Positions 29,001 through 38,054 of a stretch of DNA of 64,000 nucleotides are shown here, one piece after another (within the stretch, counting starts at the first letter, position 1; each line of letters opens with the position of its first letter). Where the stretch lies: assembly GCF_023053635.1 (NCBI RefSeq), contig NC_086192.1, forward strand, positions 13,988,001-14,052,000, written 5' to 3'. The notes below the pieces were generated by a model. The model searched no databases. It was not told the DNA's origin and saw only the letters and a program-made list of their open reading frames with translations. A program made the translations under genes and the position numbers. The stretch comes from Elgaria multicarinata webbii (taxonomy: Eukaryota; Chordata; Lepidosauria; Squamata; Anguidae).

Positions 29001-31244
29001 TATTCAGCCCTGGTTAGGCCTCATCTAGAGTATTGCGTCCAGTTCTGGGCTCCACAATTCAAGAAGGACGCAGACAAGCTGGAGCGTGTTCAGAGGAGGG
29101 CAACCAGGATGATCAGGGGTCCGGAAAGAAAGCCCTATGAAGAGAGACTGAAAGAACTGGGCAGGTTTAGCCTGGAGAAGAGAAGATTGAGGGGAGACAT
29201 GAGAGCACTCTTCAAACACTTGAAAGGTTGTCACATGGAGGAGGGCCGGGATCTCTTCTCGATCCTCCCAGAGTGCAGGACACGGAATAACGGGCTCAAG
29301 TTACAGGAAGCCAGATTCCGGATGGACATCAGGAAAAACGTCCTAACTGTTAGAGCAGTACGACAATGGAATCACCTAGGGAGGTGGTGGGTTGTCCAGC
29401 TGCCCCTTGAAGGCCTCTAGTGTGGGAGGTGGAAAGGGCTTTTTGGTTTCAGGGACTCGCGTCTTCCAGCTTGTGCCGGTTTTCCTCCCCGGCGGGCGTC
29501 AGGCAGCATCCCATGCTAACAAACCTTTGAGAGCTCTGTAAGAAATGGGTATTGACTGACGCGCCGTGGAGAGCCGCGGCATCTCCGAGCAAATAAAACC
29601 TCTCTTTTTTTTTTAGAGGGAAATGAATCGCTAAAGCAAACACTCTGAGCTGGCATTTACGCCCGGGCGAAGCCCTGGGAGTTGCCGGGCCATTGATTTG
29701 GCAATGCGGTGATTGCTCCATCTGCTTCCTCTCTGCCCCTTGCCTCAATTAGGAAGTCGGTTAGGATACAGCTGACAGGAGCCAGAGCAAACGATGTCTA
29801 TCAGCTTAATCCCCCCCTCAGTAAAAGCACTTTGGCTCCAAGCCCTTTCCTGGATACAAAGCCCAGGTGACGGATTTGGGACTGAAGCCGTTGAAAGAAC
29901 TGGGCCTGTTTAGCCTGGAGAAGAGAAGATTGAGGGGAGACATGATAGCACTCTTCAAGGAATTAAAAGGTTGTCACACAGAGGAGGGCCAGGATCTCTT
30001 CTCAATCCTCCCAGAGTGCAGGACACGGAATAACGGGCTCAAGTGACAGGAAGCCAGATTCCGGATGGACATCAGGAAAAACTTCCTAACTGTTAGGGCA
30101 GTACGACAATGGAACCAGTTCCCTAGGGAGGTTGTGGGCTCTTCCACACTAGAGGCCTTCAAGAGGCAGCTGGACAACCCTCTGTCAGGGATGCTTTAGG
30201 GTGGATTCCTGCACTGAGCAGGGGGTTGGACTCGATGGCCTTGTAGGCCCCTTCCAACTCTGCTATTCTATGATTCAATGAATCTGATTCGGCGTTGCAA
30301 AATCGAGTCCTCTGCAGATTTCTGCTCCTCCCCACAATCTTTTTATGCGTTTTGGGATCCGTCCCACTTCATTTCCAGCCAATTTATAGTTAAGGAGAAG
30401 GAACTGTATTTTTCCGCCCTAAGCTGGTGAATAGTTTTGATTCCATTGTACATGGCGAGCCGTGAGTGTCACCATCTCACACCGAAGATAAATTGGACAG
30501 TTTAAAGCAGGTTAAAGGCCTCCGTCAGTACTGGACTGAGAAGCTAAGTTGGTTTTCTCTCTGAGATAAGAAGCTACGCAGGCGATTAGCCATAGCCGAG
30601 GCTTGAGGAGCTTATAGGAGGAAGAAACGTGCGTCCGGTTCTCCTCGGTGCAGATAATTTTTTCCATTAGTTATTTTGCAGGATCATGATGATAATGCAG
30701 GTGCAGCGTCTGCCCCTGGGTGTCTTTCAACCCCTTGAATGGAGCAGGTTTGTGGAAAACACACATTCCATCGTAGGGATTGAAAAATAAAGGCGTACGG
30801 TCTTTATTTATGGAAAGGGTTACAATCTTGCCTTTCCAGAAGTTCATGGCAAATTCCAGCTGCTCCGACTCAAAATGGCTATCCTAAAGCTGTGACAGGT
30901 GCTCTTAAAGGGACGGCCCAAACCGTTCAGGGGCCTGAAGCATCTAAAGGCGTAAAGCTGCCTCCCCCGACCTGGATTTTTGCAGTTTACTGCTGCAGGT
31001 ACATCTGGGTTGGGTCTCTGCCCCATGGAGCCTGCAGTCTAGGATTTGACGTGTGGCAGGAGAACACGGGGAGATGTTAACTGCCTTTGAATTGCAGATA
31101 GTGGAGGAAAGCGAAGAGAGGCTGACGGAGGAGCAAATCGAATCCCTTCTCCAGACGGTCACGAGTGTTCTTCCCGGAGACCCGGAGCAAGAACAGCAGC
31201 GGCAGTCAGCCATGGCGGTGGAAGAGGAAGGAGAGCTGGCGTAG
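16327..31244 (+). CDS. CRCP: CRCP / RPC9, RNA polymerase III subunit (complete, six exons)
   Basis: CRCP is the RPC9 subunit of RNA polymerase III, which pairs with RPC8 in the stalk; it is also described as the CGRP receptor component at the cell membrane. Exons 16327-16334, 19088-19124, 21470-21568, 23551-23645, 28081-28138 and 31098-31244 join to 444 nt, 147 residues (human 148). The protein starts [15 protein letters not shown] and contains [36 protein letters not shown] and [17 protein letters not shown], all near-identical to human CRCP; this is the Rpb4/RPC9 HRDC-like helical fold. The acidic tail (AVEEEGELA) differs from human. All splice sites are GT-AG with matching phases. No sign of decay is seen. 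Confidence 0.97.
16630..16800. repeat. ACTCCCA-family palindromic MITE plus half copy
   Basis: GTACCACAACTCCCATCATC and its inverted partner GATGCTGGAAGTTGTGGTAC sit in CRCP intron 1. A second, half-site copy lies at 16,760-16,795 (GGGGATGATAGGTGGTGTAG). Confidence 0.75.
16878..17020. repeat. Compound microsatellite (TA)n-(AAT)n-(CAA)n
   Basis: (TA)n at 16,882-16,922, (AAT)n at 16,949-16,980, then (CAA)n to 17,018, in CRCP intron 1. Confidence 0.95.
17071..17489. mobile_element. hAT-like nonautonomous transposon, full-length palindrome
   Basis: 419 bp, with ends TAGGGTGACCCTATGAAAAG and the inverted CTTTTCATAGGGTCATCCTA. An 8-bp duplication AGCAGTAT lies at 17,063-17,070 and 17,490-17,497. 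Almost the whole element is self-complementary (repeated AGCTGCAGGAGCCCTGCCCT and partners). The 8-bp target site favours the hAT superfamily. No transposase is encoded. It lies in CRCP intron 1. Confidence 0.88.
17500..19087. other. CRCP intron 1, right part
   Basis: Mostly unrecognised unique sequence. A short L2 tail (TTATTTATATAGCACCATCA) occurs at 18,895-18,955 in minus orientation, next to an (ATT)n tract. Confidence 0.5.
18004..18030. repeat. (GT)n microsatellite
   Basis: About 11 GT units in CRCP intron 1. Confidence 0.85.
19088..19124 (+). CDS. CRCP: CRCP exon 2
   Basis: 37 nt, acceptor TTCCTAG and donor GTAAAA. It encodes [12 protein letters not shown] (human KDANSALLSNYE). Confidence 0.95.
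19165..19530 (-). repeat. tRNA/CORE-SINE interrupted by a small MITE
   Basis: The reverse complement has a tRNA-like head (GGTGTAGTGAAGAGAGCG) at ~19,520 and a LINE-like tail (AGGATATAAATGTAACAAAT) near 19,185. The region 19,236-19,356 interrupts it. Confidence 0.65.
19236..19356. mobile_element. Small MITE with 17-bp perfect inverted ends
   Basis: Begins AGACCTAAGGTTTATCC and ends with its exact reverse complement. It is 121 bp with no coding, inserted in the SINE at 19,165-19,530. No clean target duplication is visible. Confidence 0.75.
19595..19960 (+). repeat. L2 LINE 3' end
   Basis: Encodes [20 protein letters not shown] and [17 protein letters not shown], ending GAACCGCCCAGAGAGCTTCG and (AAAT)n. 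Confidence 0.88.
20230..20430 (-). repeat. LINE 3' tail (L2-like)
   Basis: ATTTATATCCCGCCCTATAT and GGTCTCAGGTCGGCGTACAG, then an A-rich stretch of TTAAAAC repeats. Confidence 0.6.
20487..20804 (+). repeat. CR1 LINE 3' end
   Basis: From GATAGCATTCTTCAAATACT to the octamer tail TTCTATGATTCTGTG. It carries a small internal deletion relative to other copies (GGAAGCC joins AGGAAAAACT). It lies in CRCP intron 2. Confidence 0.9.
21470..21568 (+). CDS. CRCP: CRCP exon 3
   Basis: 99 nt, acceptor TTTCAG and donor GTGAGT. It encodes [20 protein letters not shown] and [13 protein letters not shown]. Confidence 0.97.
21776..21925 (+). repeat. CR1-related 3' tail (variant subfamily)
   Basis: GCTGGGGAACATGGGCGGGA, GTGCTGGACTAGATGGACCC and TCTGATCCGGCATGGC, in CRCP intron 3. 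The same tail follows the 2505 element. Confidence 0.7.
22046..22453 (-). mobile_element. Nonautonomous Helitron
   Basis: Read on the minus strand it starts TCTCTCTATATAAAGTGC and ends GGGTACAGCTAG. A GGC..GCC hairpin lies ~12 bp before the CTAG terminus, and the insertion is between A and T with no duplication. About 408 bp with a GC-rich centre and no coding. A homologue lies at 31,693-32,187. Confidence 0.85.
22470..22560. repeat. Single copy of the minisatellite-parent MITE
   Basis: GATTAGACAGGAAAAGTTCT then CCAACTCCCAGCATTCC and an inverted partner GGAGCTGGGAGATGTTTCTG: one unit arm plus the palindromic core, unamplified. Confidence 0.6.
22690..23170 (+). repeat. Two L2 LINE 3' tails in tandem
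   Basis: The first ends GACCCGCTGGGAGATCTTAG ... AAATAAATAA (~22,926). The second runs from CAGCATTTTAACAGTCTATA to GGGCGGTATCGAAATGTAAT and (AAAT)n. Confidence 0.8.
23551..23645 (+). CDS. CRCP: CRCP exon 4
   Basis: 95 nt, acceptor CATCCAG and donor GTAAGT. It encodes [20 protein letters not shown] and [11 protein letters not shown], with the final Lys codon split (AA|G). Confidence 0.97.
24150..24260 (+). repeat. tRNA-derived SINE head
   Basis: A box TTAGCTCAGTGGTAGATTAG and B box-like TTTCGAATCCCGTCACC, then CTCCAGGGAGCGATGGC. It joins a CR1-like tail at ~24,280. Confidence 0.65.
24426..25408. mobile_element. Penelope-like inverted-repeat element, split by a SINE
   Basis: A left arm (24,426-24,642) and right arm (24,907-24,941 plus 25,258-25,408) are inverted copies over roughly 190-215 bp, ~93-95% alike by eye, around a ~264-bp AT-rich loop. 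Each arm holds the block CCTGTTGAAGGATAGTAATA + TCCGAAACGTC (25,279-25,309 on plus; its partner at ~24,540-24,570 on minus), resembling the core of Penelope-element hammerhead ribozymes. No reverse transcriptase is present. The family call is an inference from this block and the inverted arrangement. Confidence 0.55.
24942..25244 (+). mobile_element. Sauria SINE, complete, with 13-bp target duplication
   Basis: The tRNA-like head GAGCCTCGTGTGGCGCAGAG has a B box (GAGTTCGATCC). It continues GACTCAGCCTTCCATCC and GGTAAAATGAGTACCCAG, and ends GTCAGTAATGACTCAGTGCT with TGCACGAGAGG. Flanked by TTTGTAGATTCAT at 24,929-24,941 and 25,245-25,257. The family is restricted to lepidosaurs, which dates the organism to that clade. 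Confidence 0.93.
25410..26560. other. CRCP intron 4, unrecognised stretch
   Basis: No repeat or exon was identified. A short (CA)n occurs at ~26,248 and an A-rich stretch at ~26,350. Open frames here have no family resemblance. Confidence 0.5.
26563..27090 (+). repeat. CR1 LINE 3' end
   Basis: GGTTAGGCCTCATCTAGAGT ... [20 protein letters not shown] and [19 protein letters not shown], then the octamer tail. Frame shifts are present. Confidence 0.92.
27140..27620 (+). repeat. L2 LINE 3' end
   Basis: A continuous 96-codon frame [20 protein letters not shown] ... [17 protein letters not shown], tail GGGCGGTATAGAAATGTAAT and (CAAT)n. Confidence 0.9.
28081..28138 (+). CDS. CRCP: CRCP exon 5
   Basis: 58 nt, acceptor TGCACAG and donor GTAAGT. 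It encodes [19 protein letters not shown], one substitution from human. Confidence 0.97.
28827..29430 (+). mobile_element. CR1 LINE with open RT C-terminus and inverted 3' tip
   Basis: A 197-codon frame runs [20 protein letters not shown] ... [16 protein letters not shown] ... [19 protein letters not shown]. Instead of the normal end, bases ~29,393-29,428 (TTGTCCAGCTGCCCCTTGAA + GGCCTCTAGTGTGGGAG) are the reverse complement of the standard segment encoding [10 protein letters not shown]. The octamer tail is absent. It starts ~690 bp after CRCP exon 5. Confidence 0.88.
29885..30284 (+). repeat. CR1 LINE 3' end
   Basis: GTTGAAAGAACTGGGCCTGT ... octamer tail TTCTATGATTCAATGAATC, in CRCP intron 5. 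Confidence 0.92.
31098..31244 (+). CDS. CRCP: CRCP exon 6, stop TAG
   Basis: 147 nt after the acceptor ATTGCAG. It encodes [20 protein letters not shown] and a divergent acidic tail ending EEEGELA, stop at 31,242-31,244. The 3'UTR follows. Confidence 0.96.
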   Translation: MVEESEERLTEEQIESLLQTVTSVLPGDPEQEQQRQSAMAVEEEGELA

Positions 31245-31525
31245 CAGAAGAGTCAGGTGCCCGGAGTGTCCGGCATCCCCGCCCAAAGCTTTGTGCCGGA
31301 GAGAGTGCCAGCCGAACACTTCCGTTTGCAAGAAAGATCTGGAGACTTTCCTATCGTACGATGATACGGACACAGCAATGTCCCTCTACAATGTGTTTTG
31401 CGTTTATTTATACGCCATGAGAGCAACCATTACTAGCAGCGGAGCCCTTGCGGGATTTTGCTCTTGTGTTCGCGTTTTCTGAGCTGTAAGTGGAATAATA
31501 AACTGGGTTTGTTCCAGATGCTACA
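31245..31525 (+). terminator. CRCP: CRCP 3'UTR with AATAAA polyadenylation signal
   Basis: The AATAAA at 31,497-31,502 is followed by a GT-rich stretch (CTGGGTTTGTTCC), giving a ~275-nt 3'UTR. The exact cleavage site is inferred. Confidence 0.75.
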
Positions 31526-31640
31526 GCCGGCTCCATTTTCCCCTCACTTGTGTCCTGTTCCAAGTAAGCTGGACGCCCAGCCGGCCTTCTAATTGGAGCT
31601 GGTTTCGAACGCTCTTGAGCGTCCCGGCCTGTTCCACGCA

Positions 31641-32340
31641 TTACTATTATTTATTTATATAGCACCAACAATGTACTTGGTGCTGTACAGAATCTATATA
31701 TATAAAACGCTTAGGTATGTTTCCGTACAGGCTTCAGCTGATACAGGTTGCTAGGCAACAGTAACAACGTGTAACATCAGCTGATACAGGTTGCTAAGTC
31801 CCTCTCCTGACTCCTCTGGGCTTTCCAAGGTAATCCTACTCCCCTTTCTGACTCTTCGCTCCCCCCCCCCCATGAAGGGGGCATCGCCACGGTCTGGAGC
31901 ATGAGCGAGACACGGCCGGGGCCCTTGACCGGGTGAGAGGCCGCTCGCCAACTGCGAGCCAAGGCCCCGGCCTAATCTCATGCGAGCTGGGCAGGCGGCC
32001 CAAGGCTGACAGGAACCCCGGGGAGAGGGGGACACCTGCTCCCCCTCCCCCCGACCTCCCTGCCCCCCAGGTCTGCCAGACGGCGCTGTATCGGCGGCGT
32101 CCAAGCAGCCCACACCCCCACGATGATATTTAATTAATAAACTTTAAGAGACGCTACAACGGCGTATGTTACACCGGGTACAGCTAGTATACAAACAAAA
32201 CAGCAATACCCTGCCTTGAGGCTTACAGTCTAAAATCACATTAAAACATATAAAGTGGGGAAGGGGTTACGCAAAACAGAAATAAGGGAATAATCATAGC
32301 AATGAGAACAGTAAATCAGGCTGACTGTTCCTCAGAGACG
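31641..32340 (-). repeat. L2-type LINE 3' end, split by a Helitron
   Basis: The L2 tail (TTATTTATATAGCACCAACA, GGTGCTGTACAG) stops at 31,692 and resumes at 32,188 (ACAAACAAAACAGCAATACC, CCTTGAGGCTTACAGTCTAA). The uninterrupted homologue is at 36,241-36,420. Confidence 0.85.
31693..32187 (+). mobile_element. Nonautonomous Helitron nested in L2
   Basis: 5' TCTATATATATAAAACGC, 3' GGGTACAGCTAG, with the hairpin GGCGT/AC(A)CC just before the end. It is inserted between A (31,692) and T (32,188). About 495 bp; no Rep/helicase coding. It includes a 30-bp internal duplication (CAGCTGATACAGGTTGCTA at ~31,735 and ~31,777). Confidence 0.88.
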
Positions 32341-32619
32341 TGCCTCCCCTTTTCCTCCCCCTGTCATTTATTAAAATGCTGGATCAGCCCAAACAATCGT
32401 GCCCCGTGAACTTGTGCGATTCACCTCTGCGAAGGGTGATGTCCAGCCGCTTCGGGGTGGGGGGCGGCTTTGAAAAGGATTTGCTCCGTTCAGGGAGGGT
32501 CCCCAGCTGACGGCAGGTAGGTGGCTACATGGACTCTCCATTGGCGGCGCCATTGCATCGGTGTACCACTTTGGCTAAAAAACACCCGGCACTCAACCCA
32601 TGATGTTGAGAAATAGAGG

Positions 32620-33200
32620 GAATGATAATTTGAAATACAAATATTTTGTATTTTGTGTACAACACAAATAAAAACACCACAAAATACATACATCGTTAAA
32701 AGCAGCACACCCTTTAAAAAGGCATCTTAAAGTTCAAGTGGGCAGGCCTGCCGGAAGAGATCAGTCTTTATGGCTTTCTTAAATTCCGGAAGGCTATTAA
32801 GTTGACGAATCTCTCCCGGCATTCCACAGTCTGGGAGCAGCAGACGAAAAGGTCCTCTGGGTAACAGTTGTTAATCTAGTTTTTGCTAGCTGAAGTGGAT
32901 TTTTCCCAGAGGACCTGAGTGTGCGGGGCGGATTGTACGGGAGAAGGCGATCCCGCAGGTCACCTGGACCCAAACCATGTAGGGCTTTAAAGGTGATAAC
33001 CAACGCTTTATACTTCGCCTGGAAACTAATCGGCAGCCAGTGAAGAGATTTTAAGACTGGTGTAATGTGGTCCCCCACTAGATGTACCGGTGACCAACCT
33101 GGCTGACATATTTTGAACTAGTTGAAGTTTCCGGACTAGGCACAGAGGTAGCCCAATGTAGAGCGCATTGCAGAAGTCGAGCCTCGAATGATAAACTTAC
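32620..33200 (-). repeat. L2-type LINE 3' end
   Basis: Minus-strand frame MGDHITPVLKSLHWLPISFQ, FKALHGLGPGDLRDRLLPY and TFSSAAPRLWN, stop within the tail near 32,797. It is a different subfamily from the 36-kb copy. Confidence 0.82.
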
Positions 33201-33928
33201 AAAGTTAAAAATCTGAAGTGCTGTGATTGATGGAGTGCTTTGCATGGATTTCATCTTAAAAGTCCATTTCATTCAATTAGCATCTGCCTGGTGATTAGTC
33301 TGTTCTTTCCATTTATTTGGGATGGGTTTTTTTGTAATGTTTTATTTCAGATAATCAGAGAAATAGCTTTTGGGGGTGGGCCTTGATGTGTCTAAATCTC
33401 CATGCCATGTAGTTGTGAAACGCACTTAACGAACTTTATCATTATATTGCTGTATAGCTCTTTAGCTGGCCCAATACTCTGCTTTTCACTGAATAACTGA
33501 AAGCTGATTAGCAGTCCAGCTGTATGCTTGTTGACTCAGAAACAGGCCATATTGAGTTCATTGACTCTTTGTGTTAAGTAAGTCAGCATAAGGACTGCAG
33601 CTGTAGATATTTGTTTTTTTTTGGGGGGGGGGGGTTTACCTTGTCTTTTCTTGCTTCCAATCCATCTTGTTACAAGCTAGAACAAATCTAAACATTAAAG
33701 ACAGGGCATAAAACTACAAGAACATTAGAGCTGATATCATCTAAAGACTTCGCAAGATGGGACAGTGCAGACAACATTGGCCTTGACGTTATGACAATCA
33801 ATCTTTTGGGTTTCCCAAACACTTTTTTCAGTCACAAATGGGATTTCCAAGACAGGCGCTCCTAACAGCTGGGACTGCTAACCTGTAGGGATTCACCTCT
33901 GTCCTTTGTTTTGATTCGTCAGCGTGTC
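33201..33928. other. Intergenic, no feature recognised
   Basis: AT-rich with a poly-G tract at ~33,622. No exon or repeat was identified. Confidence 0.45.
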
Positions 33929-34271
33929 CAAACATGCATCGGATTGTAGGACTTTTTCCCTCTCTAAACATGCATAGGATTGTAGGACTTTTTCCCTCTC
34001 TAAACATGCAGAGGATTGTAGGACTTTTTTCCTTTCTAAACATGCATAGGATTGTAGGATTTTTCCTGTCTAAACATGCATAGGATTGTAGGACTTTTTT
34101 CCTCTCTAAACATTCATAGGATTGTAGGACTTTTTTCCTCTCTAAACATGCAGAAGATGGTAGGACTTTTTTCCTCTCTAAACATGCATAGGATGGTAGG
34201 ACTTTTTGCCTCTCTAAACATGCATAGGATTGTAGGACTTTTTTTCCTGTCTAGACATGCGTAGGATTGTG
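33929..34271 (-). repeat. 36-bp minisatellite, about nine copies
   Basis: Unit CTAAACATGCATAGGATTGT + AGGACTTTTTCCCTCT, the reverse complement of the 11,091 and 60,859 units, slightly varied in the run of T. Confidence 0.95.
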
Positions 34272-34424
34272 CCCTGTGTGTCTGTGTGTGTGTGTGTTAA
34301 GTCGATAGAATATTTGAGTCTTGAGTTGCAATTCTATGCACAATAGCTTACCTGGAGCAAGTGCCATTGAAGGAGGCCTACTTTTGAGCAAACATATGTA
34401 ACAGCCTTCCTTAACAGCCACACT

Positions 34425-34475
34425 GGCTAAGGATAATGGGAGTTGTAGTCCTGTATTTCTGGAGGCTGCTTGCTT
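34425..34475. repeat. ACTCCCA-family half element
   Basis: GGATAATGGGAGTTGTAGTC with outer arm GGGGAAAGGTGG. Confidence 0.6.
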
Positions 34476-34604
34476 GGGGAAAGGTGGACGTATCAGATTG
34501 TGCTTCATATGATTAACTTCTTTTCTTAAACAGTGGCACCACTACTTATATAAAATATGTGTTTGCTCATGTGCGTTATTTCTGCATCTGTAATACCGCC
34601 GGAG

Positions 34605-34925
34605 TCGCCTGTACATCTCTTAATGCTTCTTCCTACGTTTAACCCAAAGAAGAGAAGATTAATGGGAGGCATGAGAGCGGTCTCCAAACATCTGAAAGGC
34701 GGCCATGCAGAAGGAGCAGGCCGGACTGGAACCAAAGGGTGGAAATTACAGGGTAGCAGATTTTGGGTGAACATTAGGAGAAACTTCCCATTGGCAGGAA
34801 CTGATCTGCTGATTACCTCCGGAGATGGTGGGCTCTCCTTCACTGGAGGGATTTAAGCCAATCTGCCAGGGATGCTTTTGGAGAAGAGGACCTCGGAGGT
34901 CGCTCCCAGCTCTGTGATTCTATTC
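34605..34925 (+). repeat. CR1-related LINE 3' fragment, divergent
   Basis: NPKKRRLMGGMRAVSKHLKG-like coding, GNIRRNFPLAG-like segment, ending CCCAGCTCTGTGATTCTATT. An older subfamily than the dominant CR1 here. Confidence 0.75.
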
Positions 34926-35764
34926 TTACCACTTTCCCCTCGACCCTGAAAACTGTTTGGGGAGCAGAAACAGCATCGGAGAGGAGTTGATAGGAGAATT
35001 AAGAGCTTGTGCGTGTGAGAAAGAGAAAGAAATTAGCTCCCCGAGAGGGAGGCCCGGATGGCCAACCGTGCGAAAGATTCCAAGAAAAATACCAAGAGGG
35101 AGAACTGTTTCCTTTGAAAGGTCGCTGATCGCGAGGATTTGCAAAGCTTAACAGCGTCCAAGCTGGCGATGCCTTAATCAGGCCGGAATTTGGGCAAGGA
35201 GTCAGACGCAGCCTAATCCCCGTAATAGCCGGATCATATCTCTATGCTTCACACTCAGCGGGGAAATCCAGTCTGGGAGACAGAAATGGCTTTTTCAGAG
35301 AGCTGAAGGAGGTGCGAAAGTAGCGGCGTGGCGGATGGGGCCCAGGGCACCCTTGCCCTATTTTCACCTCATCGCAACAGGTAAACCAATGAGCTCCTGC
35401 ATGAGCGATTTGCAAACAGCTGTCTGGCCAGAAGCAACTGAGGGCAAAAGGAACCAATAAATCATGAACTCTCTTAAAAACAGCAGCCCCCAAACTAGGC
35501 AACTTTGTCATATTTCTGTCTGATTTTAACTTCACTAGGAAGAGCGAAGGAATATAGCTCTTCTCTCCAGCTGTTTTTAGAAAGCAGAAATTCACACTGC
35601 ACCAGCCAGTTCTGTTCTGGTGCTAGATCTTTCCAGAATAAATCTCAAACTGACGGTGCTCATACGTGCTCATACGTGCATATTCAGTGTTTCCACTAGT
35701 TAGGTCCAGACATTCATGATCTAGAAACCCATCCCTTTAAAATAATTAGGTGTAAGCATTTATG

Positions 35765-35970
35765 GATGCAATCCTATGCATGTTTACACCAAAACACATG
35801 CTACAATCCTATGCATGTGTAGACGGAAACATCCTACAATCTTATGCTCGCTTAGAAGAAATCATCCTACAATCTGATGCGTGTTAAGATATAAAAAAGG
35901 CCTACAATCCTATGCATGTTGAGTCCTACAGCTCCCAGTATTCCCCAGCCAGCCATACTGGGGAATACTG
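35765..35970. repeat. Degenerate 35-bp unit repeats joined to palindromic core
   Basis: Four imperfect units (CAATCCTATGCATGTTTACA ...), then TGAGTCCTACAGCTCCCAGT + ATTCCCCAGCC and its inverted partner CTGGGGAATACTG. It shows the unit and the core together. Confidence 0.8.
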
Positions 35971-36240
35971 TAGTGCTAAATAAGGTTGCATCCTGAGACT
36001 TTAGGGTGGTAGGGATGGGGGAAAGATGCTAAACTGTAAAACCAACAGCAGTTTCTGGGCAAGGGTTCCCTTGGTCTTCCTCAGCTTCGCGTGTTAAACA
36101 TTTGGCTGTTCCTCGAAAGCCACAAGCTAACGAAAATAAAAGAGAGAGGCGGTACCAGTTGTGCCCAAGCGGTTGGCATTTGCGGCTGCCAAGGGAGGTG
36201 TAGGAGCTGACTCCCACGTTCCTCACGGACATGCAGGGCT

Positions 36241-37185
36241 GGAGGATGATGATGATTTATATAGCACCATCGGTGTACATGGTGCTGTACAGAGTAAAAC
36301 AATAAAATAGCAAAACCCTGCCGCGTAGGCGTACATTCTAATAGAATCATAATAAAACAATAAGAAGGGGAAGAGAATGCACCAAACAGGCACAGGGGAG
36401 AGTAAAACTAACAGTATAAAAGTCAGATCAAAATCAAGTTCTAAGAGCTTTAGAAAAAAGAAAAGTTTTTAGCTGAGCTTTAAAAACTGCGATTGAACTT
36501 GCAGTTCGCAAATGTTCTGGAAGAGCGTTCCAGGCGTAAGGGGCAGCTGAAGAAAACGGACGAAGCCGAGCAAGGGAAGTGAAGACCCTTGGGCAGGCGA
36601 GAAACATGGCATCAGAGGAGCGAAGAGCACGAGTGGGGCAATAGTGTGAGATGAGAGAGGAGAGATAGGAAGGAGCTAGACCGTGAAAAGCTTTGTAGGT
36701 CAACAGGAGAAGTTTATATTGGATTCTGAAGTGAATTGGAAGCCAATGAAGAGACTTCAGAAGTGGAGTAATATGGTCAGAGCGGCGAGCCAAGAAGATG
36801 ATCTTAGCAGCAGAGTGGTGAACAGAAACCAATGAATTGACGTGAGAAGAAGGAAGGCCAGAGAGAAGAAGGTTGCAGTAGACCAACCGAGAAATAACCA
36901 ATGCATGAATAAGAGTCTTGGCAGAAGAGACAGACAAAAATGATCGAATCCTGGCAATATTATAGAGGAAAAAACGACAGGATTTAGCTACTGCCTCAAT
37001 ATGAGGAATAAAGGAGAGCGAGGAGTCATATAAAGCCAAGACTATGAGCTTCCTTGATTGGAGTACGTGTAACATCATAGAGAATGAAAGATGAGGAGAA
37101 GGTTTAGGAGGAAAAACAAGCAATTCAGTCTTTGCCTTATTAAGTTTCAAACGACGATGAAGCAACGATGAAGGATTGTGGACAG
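36241..37185 (-). mobile_element. L2 LINE, 3' part with 243-codon open RT frame
   Basis: Minus-strand frame 37,165-36,434 encodes an L2 reverse-transcriptase C-terminus: LNKAKTELLVFP, VISRLVYCNLLLSGLPSSHV, SLHWLPIHFRIQYKLLLLTY and FSSAAPYAWNALPEHLRT, with the tail ATTTATATAGCACCATCGGT at the left end. It is 5'-truncated. A close relative is at 58,925. Confidence 0.92.
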
Positions 37186-37249
37186 ATGAGGCGCAGCAGA
37201 GGCCTGGAAGCCCTCCTGTCGGCCCCAGATTCGTGAGCGAGCCTTGTAT

Positions 37250-37470
37250 TTTTAATTTATTTTATTATTTATTATTGCATTTATATCCTACCTTTGTTCC
37301 TACAAGGAACGCAAGGCAGTGTACATAATCCTCCTCCTCCTCCTCCTCCACCTCCTCCTCTCTATTTTATCCTCACAACAACAACCCTGTGAGGTAGGCT
37401 GGGCTAAGACCCCAAAGCCACCCAGTGGGTTTCCATGGCCGAGTGGCGACTAGATCTACACCAAGCGGGA
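37250..37470 (-). repeat. CORE-type SINE
   Basis: TTGCATTTATATCCTACCTT, CACAACAACAACCCTGTGAG and GTGGGTTTCCATGGC; the same family as 50,795-51,032. A (CTC)n expansion sits at 37,330-37,360. Confidence 0.75.
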
Positions 37471-37894
37471 TACAACACTTTGAAGACTGTATCTGGCGTG
37501 TGTCCTGGGTCTAAACAGTTGTCACTACTGTTATAAACCATTACAAAGCAGTCGTGTAGATCCTGCCCTAGAACTCAGGAACCTGCTGTCCCGGCCAGAT
37601 TTCCAGAGAGAGGCGAACCAGCAGATTGCAACGGGAAGAGGAGGACCAGGAGGGGCCCCGCTGGGGTGTGGGCCTTCAGCAACTGCCCAACCGTGGCGAC
37701 TCTTGGCGACTGGTCCTCCTCTTGTGAGCGCTTCTTCGCTTTGCAGCATGCCAACCTCCCAATTTTTTTTAAAAAAGGGTTATTAATTTATAAATCTCAC
37801 TTAGGAAATAAAATAAAAAACCAGGGAGGCCGGGGGGCTTTGTATCTATGGGCGTCATATCGGAATGTGCTGATTTATTGGTGCCTCTTCACCA

Positions 37895-38054
37895 ATAAAT
37901 GCTCTCCCACACTAGAGGCCTTCAAGAGGCAGCTGGACAGCCATCTGTCAGGGATGCTTTAGGGTGGATTCCTGCATTGAGCGGGGGGTTGGACTCGATG
38001 GCCTTGTAGGCCCCTTCCAACTCTGCTATTCTATGCTTCTATGATTCTATGAAA
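37895..38054 (+). repeat. CR1 LINE 3' tip
   Basis: CTCTCCCACACTAGAGGCCT to octamers ATGCTTCTATGATTCTATG. Confidence 0.9.
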
